Part shown: positions 24,298 to 31,637 of the stretch, piece by piece | How positions within the stretch are numbered: position 1 is the first letter of the stretch | How the letters are laid out: every line of letters starts with the position of its first letter | From: Leisingera sp. S132 | GTDB taxonomy: Bacteria; Pseudomonadota; Alphaproteobacteria; Rhodobacterales; Rhodobacteraceae | Direction: 5' to 3' | NCBI RefSeq assembly: GCF_025144465.1 | Contig: NZ_CP083559.1 | Coordinates: forward strand, 50,791-114,790 | DNA length: 64,000 bases | Notes under the pieces: generated by a model | The model's database searches: none | The model's input: the letters and a program-made list of their open reading frames with translations, nothing else | Told to the model about the DNA's origin: nothing | Translations under genes and position numbers: made by a program

Positions 24298-26169
24298 ATG
24301 TACAATCTGATCAGCGCGCTGTCGCGCAAACAGAAATCCTGCGTCTTCCTGGCGGTGGATCTGGCGCTCTTGCCGCTGGCGCTGCTGTTCACCCTGGCGG
24401 TGCAGCCGCTGCCGGAGCCGGTGCTGGCGCAGCTGCTGCCGCTGCTGCCCTATGCGGTTGCGGCTGCGGCCGTGCTGGCGCTGTGGCTGGGGCTGCCGCA
24501 TGTGCAGCTCAACGCCTATGAACGCCATGCCGCGGCGCAAAGCGCCCTGCTGGCAGGCGGCAGCGCGCTGGTGCTGGCCGGGCTCACCTCCGTCTTCGGG
24601 CCGCCGCTGGGCCCGGGCACCCATGCGGTGTTTGCGATCTGCTATTTCCTGTCGATGGCGGCGGCCCGCGCCGCGATGCTGCAGCTGGTGCTGATGATCT
24701 ACCGCCGCGCCAGGCCGCGCTGCCGGGTGCTGATCTACGGGGCCGGCAATACCGGCACCCAGCTGGCGCAGGCGCTGAAGGCGCATGACGGTATCGACCC
24801 CGTCGCCTTTGCCGATGACAATTCCTCGCTGCAGGGGCTGACGCTGGTCGGGCTGCCGGTGTTCGCGCCGTCGCGGATTGCCGAAGTCGCCGAGGCGCGC
24901 GGCATCCGCCGGGTGCTGCTGGCGATGCCCTCGCAAAGCCAGCCGCGCCAGGCCCAGATCACCCGGCGGCTGCAGAACCTGGGGCTGGAGGTGCAGGCGC
25001 TGCCCTCCTTTGCCCAGCTCATTGGCGAGGAGGCGCTGGTCGACAAGCTGACGCCGGTGGCGCCGCAGGCCTTCCTGGGCCGGGCGGCGCGCGATGTGCC
25101 GCTGCAGGAGGCGGCCGGCTCCTACCAGGGCAAGGCGGTGCTGGTCTCCGGCGCCGGCGGCTCGATCGGCTCCGAGCTGTGCCGCCAGGTGCTGGCCTGC
25201 CGCCCGTCGAAACTGGTGCTGTTCGAGCTTTCCGAGCTGGCGCTTTACACCGTGCTGCAGGAACTGGGGCCGCTGGCCGAGGACGCGGGCATCGCGCTGG
25301 TGCCGGTGCTGGGCTCGGTCACCGATCCGCGCCAGGTGCGGATGGTGCTCAATGCCCATGCGGTGCAGGTGGTGCTGCATGCGGCGGCCTATAAGCATGT
25401 GCCGCTGGTCGAGGCGAATCCGTTGCCGGGGCTGGCCAACAACGTCTTCGGCACCCGGACCCTGGCGCGTGCCGCGGCCCGGGCAGGGGTGGAGCGGTTC
25501 ATCCTGATCTCCTCGGACAAGGCGGTGAACCCGGCCAATGTGATGGGGGCCTCCAAGCGGATGGCAGAGCTCGTTGTGCAGGACCTGGCCACCCGCCACG
25601 GGCAAAGCACCGTGTTCACCATGGTGCGCTTCGGCAATGTGCTGGGCTCCTCCGGCTCTGTGGTGCCGCTGTTTCAGGAGCAGGTCAGCCGCGGCGGGCC
25701 GGTCACCGTCACCGACCCGGCCGTGAAGCGCTACTTCATGACCATCCGCGAGGCGGTGCAGCTGGTGCTGCAGGCGGGCGACATGGCCAAGGGCGGCGAG
25801 GTCTTTGTGCTGGACATGGGCGAACCGGTGCCGATCCTGCAGCTGGCCCGCCAGGTGATCGAAAGCGCAGGCCACAGCGTGCGCGATGCCGGGGCCCCTG
25901 AGGGCGATATCGAAATCGAGATCATCGGCCTGCGCCCGGGCGAGAAGATGGAGGAGGAGCTGACCCTCAGCGGCGAGCTGATCCGCACCCGCCACCAGAA
26001 GATCTTCTGCGCCCGCGAGACCGTGCTGTCGGAAATCGAGGTCGCGGGCTTTCTGCGCAGCCTGCGCCAGGCGGTGGCCGCGGGCGACGAGGCGGCGGCG
26101 CTGCAGGTGGTGGCGCATTGGGTCGAGGGGTTCCGCAAGGGCCCGGACGCGGCGCGCCAGGGTCTCTGA
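24298..26169 (+). CDS. membrane nucleotide-sugar 4,6-dehydratase (CapD/WbpM type)
   Basis: A 623-aa protein. Four membrane segments lie in the first 140 residues, then a CoA-binding-like Rossmann region (VLIYGAGNTGTQLAQALKAH) and a catalytic SDR domain from about residue 280 (SGAGGSIGSELCRQVL). The active site shows SSDKAVNPANVMGASKR: Met replaces the usual Tyr before GASK, as is normal in this dehydratase group. Enzymes of this kind turn UDP-GlcNAc into the 4-keto-6-deoxy sugar, the first step to bacillosamine, QuiNAc or FucNAc. The start at 24298 puts the first membrane segment near the N-terminus. The convergent aminotransferase and formyltransferase set is a plausible user of its product. 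Confidence 0.92.
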   Translation: MYNLISALSRKQKSCVFLAVDLALLPLALLFTLAVQPLPEPVLAQLLPLLPYAVAAAAVLALWLGLPHVQLNAYERHAAAQSALLAGGSALVLAGLTSVFGPPLGPGTHAVFAICYFLSMAAARAAMLQLVLMIYRRARPRCRVLIYGAGNTGTQLAQALKAHDGIDPVAFADDNSSLQGLTLVGLPVFAPSRIAEVAEARGIRRVLLAMPSQSQPRQAQITRRLQNLGLEVQALPSFAQLIGEEALVDKLTPVAPQAFLGRAARDVPLQEAAGSYQGKAVLVSGAGGSIGSELCRQVLACRPSKLVLFELSELALYTVLQELGPLAEDAGIALVPVLGSVTDPRQVRMVLNAHAVQVVLHAAAYKHVPLVEANPLPGLANNVFGTRTLARAAARAGVERFILISSDKAVNPANVMGASKRMAELVVQDLATRHGQSTVFTMVRFGNVLGSSGSVVPLFQEQVSRGGPVTVTDPAVKRYFMTIREAVQLVLQAGDMAKGGEVFVLDMGEPVPILQLARQVIESAGHSVRDAGAPEGDIEIEIIGLRPGEKMEEELTLSGELIRTRHQKIFCARETVLSEIEVAGFLRSLRQAVAAGDEAAALQVVAHWVEGFRKGPDAARQGL

Positions 26170-26231
26170 ACGCGGCCCCGGCGCCGCTGGAGCATGGCCT
26201 GAAGGCCGCCCGGTGCGGTTCAGCCGCCGGT

Positions 26232-27425
26232 TCAGCTGCCGGTGCCGGCTGCCGGACGGCTGCGGGCCTCGGCGCGGGCGGCCACCTGCTGCACGCACTG
26301 CGCCAGCCGGTGGGTGTCTTCCAGGCTCCAGCCCGGATCGACCAGGAAGGCAAGGCTGGTCTTGCCGAGCTCGCGGGCGTTGGGCAGCGGATGGGCGGGG
26401 CCCAGGCCGCGGCTGCGGAACACGCCTTCGCGGTAGATCTCGGAGCAGCTGCCGGAAAAGGCGGGAAAGCCCGCCGCATTGATCTCTGCCAGGATGCGGT
26501 CGCGCGACCAGCCCGGCGCCAGCGCTTCGGGGCGCACGAAGGCATAGAAGCGGTAATAGGCATGGGTGATCCCGGGCGGCGGCAGCGGCACCCGGAAGAG
26601 GCTGCAGGGGCTGAGCGCCACCGCCAGCAGCTGCGCATTGGCGGTGCGCTGCGCCCGCCACTGATCCAGCCGCCTCAGCTGCACCCGGCCGATCGCCGCG
26701 GCGGGCCCGGCCATCCGCAGGTTGGTGCCGGGCGCGCCGCTGTGCAGCCAGCGGAATCCCGGCGGGTGGCTGCGGTTGAACACGGTGTCATAGTCCTTGC
26801 CGTGGTCCTTGTGGCTCCAGGCCCGGGACCAGAGCGCATCATCGCTGGTCAGCAGCAGGCCGCCTTCGCCGCCGGTTGACAGGATCTTGTCCTGACAGAA
26901 GGAGAAGGAGCCGAAATCGCCGAAGGTGCCGGCATGGCGCGGCCCGATCATTGCGCCATGGGCCTGGGCGCAGTCCTCGATCACCCACAGCCCATGGGCG
27001 CGGGCCAGATCCATAATTGCCTTCATGTCGCAGGGCCAGCCGCCCAGATGCACCGGCAGGATGCCGCGGGTGCGCGGCGTGATCAGCGGCGCGATGGTTG
27101 CGGCGGTGATGTTCTGGCTGCTGCGGTCGATATCGGCAAACACCGGCACCCCGCCCGCCATCAGCACCGCGCTGGCGGAGGCGATGAAACTGCGCGGGGT
27201 GACGATCACCTCGTCGCCGGGCTGCAGCTCCAGCGCCCGGAGCGCGCAGTCCAGCGTCACCGTGCCATTGGCCATGGCAATGGCATGGGCGGCGCCGGTA
27301 TAGGCGCAGTAGCTGCGCTCAAATTCCCGCACATCCGGCCCGGTCCAGGCGTTCACCTTGCCCGAGCGCAGCACCGCCGCGGCGGCGGCGATCTGCTCCT
27401 CATCGTAAATCGGCCATTGCTGCAT
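26232..27425 (-). CDS. DegT/DnrJ/EryC1/StrS sugar aminotransferase
   Basis: A 397-aa PLP enzyme that transfers an amino group to a keto-sugar nucleotide. It has the N-terminal NAWTGPDVREFE, the cofactor segment VIVTPRSFIASASAVLMAGG, VIEDCAQAHG (Asp holding the PLP ring nitrogen) and the Schiff-base Lys180 in SFSFCQDKILSTGGEGG. So it is a true aminotransferase, unlike the RfbH-type gene at 39164. It is last of a minus-strand set that starts at 29679, 12 bp after the deacetylase. The expected substrate is the 4-keto-6-deoxy-HexNAc nucleotide made by a CapD-type dehydratase of this window (inference). Confidence 0.92.
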   Translation of the reverse strand: MQQWPIYDEEQIAAAAAVLRSGKVNAWTGPDVREFERSYCAYTGAAHAIAMANGTVTLDCALRALELQPGDEVIVTPRSFIASASAVLMAGGVPVFADIDRSSQNITAATIAPLITPRTRGILPVHLGGWPCDMKAIMDLARAHGLWVIEDCAQAHGAMIGPRHAGTFGDFGSFSFCQDKILSTGGEGGLLLTSDDALWSRAWSHKDHGKDYDTVFNRSHPPGFRWLHSGAPGTNLRMAGPAAAIGRVQLRRLDQWRAQRTANAQLLAVALSPCSLFRVPLPPPGITHAYYRFYAFVRPEALAPGWSRDRILAEINAAGFPAFSGSCSEIYREGVFRSRGLGPAHPLPNARELGKTSLAFLVDPGWSLEDTHRLAQCVQQVAARAEARSRPAAGTGS

Positions 27426-27437
27426 GGCGCGTCCCCC

Positions 27438-28124
27438 TCACACAACCAGTCTCACCAGTACAAATCCTTCGGCGGCGGGGCGGTGGATCGTTGCCCCGCG
27501 CAGCGTGGCCAGTGCCCGCAGGCTCTCCGGCGCGCGCTCATGCGGCGCCCTGCGGCACTGGCTTTCAAACAGCCGGAACGCCTCCAGCTTGCGCGCCAGC
27601 GCATCGCCGCTGATGTCCACGAACAGGTTCGGGACAAAGGGCGGCGTCAGATAGGGCGCGTTCCAATTGGTTTCCGACAGCGTCTCATAGGCCGCCACCA
27701 TCGCCGGATAGGCGGGCTGATGCGGGCGGCAGGCGACCAGCGAGGACAGGAAGCTCAGCTGGTGGTCGAGATGAATGTCGCCGGGATGCGGCGCCAGCAC
27801 CAGCGATGGCGCCAGCTCCTGCACCAGCGCGCTGAGCGCGCCGTTCAGCGCCCCGTGCGGCTGCTCTGCCAGCTCGGCAGCCGGAAAGCCCAGCCAATGG
27901 GTCCGGGCGACCCCCAGATGGGCGTGGGCGGCCTCTGCCTCGCGGCGCACGGTTTCGATCTGCGCGGCGCCAAAGATCTCTTCGCGGCCGCGGGTGACGA
28001 TGGCCGCATGCACCTGGCGCCCCATCGCGGCCAGCCGGGCGATGGTGCCGCCCGCGCCCAGCACCTCGTCATCGGGGTGCGGCGCCACCACCAGCACCGG
28101 GCCGTCGCCTGCCAGCAGGGTCAT
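27438..28124 (-). CDS. PIG-L/LmbE-family deacetylase
   Basis: A 228-aa zinc-dependent N-deacetylase. The metal motif is VVAPHPDDEVLGAGG (His16, Asp18, Asp19) and the later His pair is in LAPHPGDIHLDHQLS. The family removes acetyl or similar groups from amino sugars. The gene overlaps the formyltransferase stop by 4 bp and precedes the aminotransferase by 12 bp, which points to work on an amino sugar of the same repeat unit, perhaps freeing an amine for formylation. Confidence 0.87.
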   Translation of the reverse strand: MTLLAGDGPVLVVAPHPDDEVLGAGGTIARLAAMGRQVHAAIVTRGREEIFGAAQIETVRREAEAAHAHLGVARTHWLGFPAAELAEQPHGALNGALSALVQELAPSLVLAPHPGDIHLDHQLSFLSSLVACRPHQPAYPAMVAAYETLSETNWNAPYLTPPFVPNLFVDISGDALARKLEAFRLFESQCRRAPHERAPESLRALATLRGATIHRPAAEGFVLVRLVV

Positions 28125-29038
28125 GGCGCGCGCCCTCCCAGCTTACCGTGCAGCGGCGGCGGTGCCTCTGCCCCGGACCATTCCAGGATATCCAGGCAGG
28201 CGCCGTCGCCGCAGGCCACGGTGAAATGGCGGCCCTCCACCGCCTGCACCTGGCCGGGCAGGCCGATGTAATAGCCGGGCCGCAGGCAATGGCGCACCCC
28301 GGTCAGCACCAGCCGCGCACCGTCCGGGCTTTCGGTGAAGGCGCCGGGGTAGGGCGGGCCGCAGGCACGGATCAGCCGGTGGATCTCTGCCGCGGGCCGG
28401 GTCCAGTCGATGCGCCCGTCCTCCGGGCGGCGGCGGGCACAGAGGCTGGCGCCCTCCGCAGGCTGCGGCACCGAGGGCATTTCGCCCCGGGCAATCCGCT
28501 CCAGCAGCGGCGGCAGCATCTGTTCCAGCGCCGCCAGCGCCTGATCATAGAGGCTGCGCGCGGTGATGCTGTCCGGATCGATCGCATAGCGCGCCTGGGC
28601 GGCGACCGGCCCGTCGTCGGTGCCGTCGCCGAGCCAGAACAGGGTGGCGCCGGCCTCGCGGCAGCCCAGCAGGATGGTCCAGGGGATCACCCCGCGGCCG
28701 CGCAGCCGGGGCAGGGCGGCCGGGTGGAACCCAAGGCAGCCGCGCCGCGCCAGGGCCCGGAACGCCGCGCTGCAGAGCTGCGACCAGCCGATCACCAGAA
28801 TGAGGTCCGGCGCGACGGCACGGATCGCCGCCAGGGTTGCGGGGTCCTCGCTGCGGGCGGTGTGATGCAGCGCCACGCCGTAGCGCGCCGCCAGGGGCGC
28901 CAGATCGGCGTAATCGGAATGGCGGGCGGCCAGCTGCGGCGGCAGGGTGACGACCAGCGCGGGCGCATGGCCCGCCGCGCAGACCGCCTGCAGTGCCCGG
29001 GCCGATCCTTCCACCGCGCCCACAAAAACCGTTTTCAT
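28121..29038 (-). CDS. formyltransferase-family sugar N-formyltransferase
   Basis: A 305-aa protein with the methionyl-tRNA formyltransferase fold. The folate-site region reads LGFHPAALPRLRGRGVIPWT, with the catalytic His and the LP..RG signature, and the Asp motif is GDGTDDGPVAAQA. The Asn two residues before the His in most relatives is Gly here; the same Gly-x-His is seen in one subgroup of sugar formyltransferases. A C-terminal FMT-like domain follows (about 205-300). It likely transfers formyl from N10-formyl-THF to an amino sugar. The start at 29038 overlaps the upstream stop by 4 bp; the open frame further upstream is not family-like. Confidence 0.85.
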   Translation of the reverse strand: MKTVFVGAVEGSARALQAVCAAGHAPALVVTLPPQLAARHSDYADLAPLAARYGVALHHTARSEDPATLAAIRAVAPDLILVIGWSQLCSAAFRALARRGCLGFHPAALPRLRGRGVIPWTILLGCREAGATLFWLGDGTDDGPVAAQARYAIDPDSITARSLYDQALAALEQMLPPLLERIARGEMPSVPQPAEGASLCARRRPEDGRIDWTRPAAEIHRLIRACGPPYPGAFTESPDGARLVLTGVRHCLRPGYYIGLPGQVQAVEGRHFTVACGDGACLDILEWSGAEAPPPLHGKLGGRAP

Positions 29039-29679
29039 GCTGGCACCTCCTGCCCGCCGTCCAGCCCCGGTCCCAGCCCCAGTCCCGGCCCCTGGGCCTG
29101 CAGCCAGCGGGCGGCCGCCGCCAGCCGCCGCGGCCTGCGGCGCTCGCCGCCCAGGGCCACGCCGATGGTCTCGCCGAGGATGCGCAGGTCCAGCGCCGCC
29201 GTCCGGTGATGCACATACCACAGGTCCAGCTGCAGCTTCTCGCGGTCCGCCAGCAGGGTGTTGCCGCTGACCTGGGCCCAGCCGGTGAGCCCGGGGCGCA
29301 GCCGCCCGCGCCGCCGCCCGGCCTCGCCGAAGGCGGCGATGGTCTGCGGCAGCAGCGGCCGCGGCCCCACCAGCGCCATCCGGCCGCGCAGGATCAGCGC
29401 CAGCTGCGGCAGCTCATCCAGCCGCAGGCGGCGGATCAGCGCGGTGACCCGGGTCTGGCGTGCCGCATCCGGCAGCAGCGCGCCCTGCGCATCGCGGGTG
29501 CCGTGCATGCTGCGCAGCTTGATCAGCCGGAACGGCACCCCGTTCCGGCCTGCCCGGACCTGGCTGAAGAACAGCGGCCGCCCGAGCAGCACCAGCACCG
29601 CGCCGCAGGCCAGCACGAAAAAGGGCATGAGCAGCATGCCCGCGATGACGCAAATGAGAATTTCCAGCAGCCTGTGCAT
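29035..29679 (-). CDS. second initiating sugar-phosphate transferase (PglC-like)
   Basis: A 214-aa monotopic phosphoglycosyl transferase. The N-terminal hydrophobic helix (VIAGMLLMPFFVLACGAVLV) is followed by VRAGRNGVPFRLIKLRSM, the Asp-Glu pair in RRLRLDELPQLALILRGR, VGPRP and PGLTGWAQVSG. It heads a four-gene minus-strand unit with the formyltransferase, deacetylase and aminotransferase, so its sugar is probably the diamino or formamido sugar these enzymes prepare, as PglC uses diNAc-bacillosamine (inference). Confidence 0.9.
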   Translation of the reverse strand: MHRLLEILICVIAGMLLMPFFVLACGAVLVLLGRPLFFSQVRAGRNGVPFRLIKLRSMHGTRDAQGALLPDAARQTRVTALIRRLRLDELPQLALILRGRMALVGPRPLLPQTIAAFGEAGRRRGRLRPGLTGWAQVSGNTLLADREKLQLDLWYVHHRTAALDLRILGETIGVALGGERRRPRRLAAAARWLQAQGPGLGLGPGLDGGQEVPA

Positions 29680-29957
29680 GGCAGCAAATACATCCGGATG
29701 GCACGGGGTCTGAAACGGGGCCGGGATGCAGGCGGCAGGAAGCCTCTGAAAACGCCAGGCCCCCCTTCCCGCCGTTTTTGCAGAATACCGGAAACGGTAG
29801 CCCGCCTGCCGGGGCAGTCAAATGCGGCCGCTGCCGGGGTCGTGTGCAGCCTTTTGCGGGGCTGCATTGCCGTTTGCCGGAAATGCGCCATGGTTATCAT
29901 GGGCCCCGGGGCCCGGCGCGCAGTGGCGCCGGGCGGGGCAGACGCGGGAGAAAGAAC
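29680..29957. other. divergent promoter region
   Basis: 278 bp between the transferase (-) and an export protein (+). It contains a GGGCCCCGGGGCCC palindrome near 29901-29914 and a GCCGGGCGGGGC stretch. I cannot identify promoters with confidence. Confidence 0.4.
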
Positions 29958-31211
29958 ATGACACGGATCCGGCATGGGCTGAACGGGCTGCTGCTGGTGC
30001 TGGTGCTGGCGCTGCTGGCCGGGGCGGCGGCCCCGGCGGCGCGGGCGCAGGGCTACCGGCTGCAGCCGCAGGACGAGATCCTGCTCCGGGCGCTGCGCTG
30101 GGACACCGAAAGGGCTGCCTACCTGCAATGGGACGGGGTCTCGGGGGAGTATACCCTGGAGCCGGACGGCACGCTCCTGGTGCCGCTGGCCGGGCAGGTG
30201 GAGGCGGCCGGGCAGACACCGGCCGGGCTGGCGGAGCAGCTGGCGCTGATCCTGCGGCGCAGCATCGGCATGGCGGAGCCGCCGCATATCTCGATCGGGG
30301 TGACCGGCCACCTGCCGGTCTATGTGCTGGGCGATGCGGCCGCCCCCGGCGCCTATCCGTTCCGCCCGGGCCTGACGGCGCAGCAGGCGCTGGCGCTGGC
30401 AGGCGGGTTGCTGCGGCTGCCGCTGCAGGACAGCGCCGGCAACAGCCTGCAGCCGCTGCGGCTGCAGGGAGAGGTGCGGCTGCTCAGCGGCCAGATCGCG
30501 GCGCTGGAGGAGGAGCGGCGGCGGCTGGCCGCAGACCTGCAGGCGCTGTCGGATCCCGGCAGCGGTGCGGCGCCGGATGCGGGCGCGCTGCCTTCCGGCC
30601 TCGAAGCCGAGATCCTGGCGGCGGCGCAGGCGGCGCGGACAGCACAGGGCAGCCGGATCCGCGACCTGCAGCAGGTGCTGCGCCAGCAGATCAGCCATCT
30701 GACCACGCAGATCACTCTGCGCGACAAGCAGATCGCCCTGACCGAAGAGGAGCTGGAAACCGCCAGCAGCCTGCGCGAGCGCGGCCTGACGGTCAGCGCC
30801 CGGGTGTCCTCGCTGACCACCGCGCTCAATGACCTGGAGGCCAAGCGGCTGGACCTGGAGATCGCCCGGCTGACCGCCCGCCAGCAGCTGAACCGCGCCG
30901 AGCGCGATGCGCTGGAGCTGACCGGTGACGCCCGCTCGCAGAACCTCGTGCGCCTCAATGAGGTGGAGCAGGACATTGCCGCTCTCAGCACCCGGCTGGC
31001 CACTGCCCGGCTGCTGCATGCCGAAGCGCTGGCCGCAGGCCTGCCCGCGGGCCCGGATGCCAGCCAGGGCGGCGGCGAAGCCGTGGTCAGCTACCGGATC
31101 ATCCGCCCCGGCGGCGCGGCGCCCGGAGCTGCCGGCCCGCAGTCCCTGCTGCAGCCCGGCGACACGCTGGAGGTCAGCCGCAGCTTCCGCTGGCCGCCGC
31201 CCGGGCAATAG
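29958..31211 (+). CDS. polysaccharide export protein with coiled-coil domain
   Basis: A 417-aa secreted or outer-membrane-associated protein. The signal peptide (GLLLVLVLALLAGAAAPAARA) ends about residue 30. The PES domain follows: YRLQPQDEILLRALRWD, PDGTLLVPLAGQVEAAGQTP, and an SLBB-like GDAAAPGAYPFRPGLTAQQA. From about residue 170 to 360 it becomes a long alpha-helical coiled coil (ETASSLRERGLTVSARVSSL) rather than more SLBB repeats, ending in QPGDTLEVSR. It lacks a lipobox. It is the second export protein of the window and probably forms a different channel or periplasmic bridge from the Wza-like lipoprotein. Confidence 0.85.
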   Translation: MTRIRHGLNGLLLVLVLALLAGAAAPAARAQGYRLQPQDEILLRALRWDTERAAYLQWDGVSGEYTLEPDGTLLVPLAGQVEAAGQTPAGLAEQLALILRRSIGMAEPPHISIGVTGHLPVYVLGDAAAPGAYPFRPGLTAQQALALAGGLLRLPLQDSAGNSLQPLRLQGEVRLLSGQIAALEEERRRLAADLQALSDPGSGAAPDAGALPSGLEAEILAAAQAARTAQGSRIRDLQQVLRQQISHLTTQITLRDKQIALTEEELETASSLRERGLTVSARVSSLTTALNDLEAKRLDLEIARLTARQQLNRAERDALELTGDARSQNLVRLNEVEQDIAALSTRLATARLLHAEALAAGLPAGPDASQGGGEAVVSYRIIRPGGAAPGAAGPQSLLQPGDTLEVSRSFRWPPPGQ

Positions 31212-31637
31212 CGGCAGGGGCGCCCGAATCAGCCCGGCACAGGTCCAGAGCCGCGGGCCGGGAGGTGCCGGGCCTGCCGGCGAGACTGCTGATAATCCTG
31301 TGGAAAACCTGTGCATAATTTGCCGCCGCCCGGATATTTTTTGCTGCCCGCGGAACCTGTGCTATGGTTAACGGGGGGAAATAAACCGGGGGACTTCCTT
31401 ATCAGCCGTTAGGCTCAGGATGTGCCGCAGGCGGGGTTCGTGTTGTTGAACCGTGATCCGGCGGCACTCTTGCGGATAGGGAGCGGCGTTCCGGGCTGCC
31501 TGTGCAGCCGGGCGCATGACATTTTTGCCGGCCTTTTGCTGTGCCGTGTTTGCCAGAGGCAAAAATACTCACCTGAAACAACCGGAACCCCGGGGCGGGC
31601 AGCCGTGTGAGTGACCAGTGTTGCTGGAGTTTTGAGT
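31212..31637. other. intergenic region, probable promoter of the 31.6-45.9 kb operon
   Basis: 426 bp, clearly less GC-rich than its surroundings between 31300 and 31480. A possible sigma70-type promoter is TTGCTG (31341-31346), 16 bp, TATGGT (31363-31368). CTGTGGAAAACC near 31298 resembles but does not match a DnaA box. The next gene's ribosome site CTGGAG is at 31624-31629. A leader of 250 bases would follow that promoter. No gene is seen. Confidence 0.45.
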
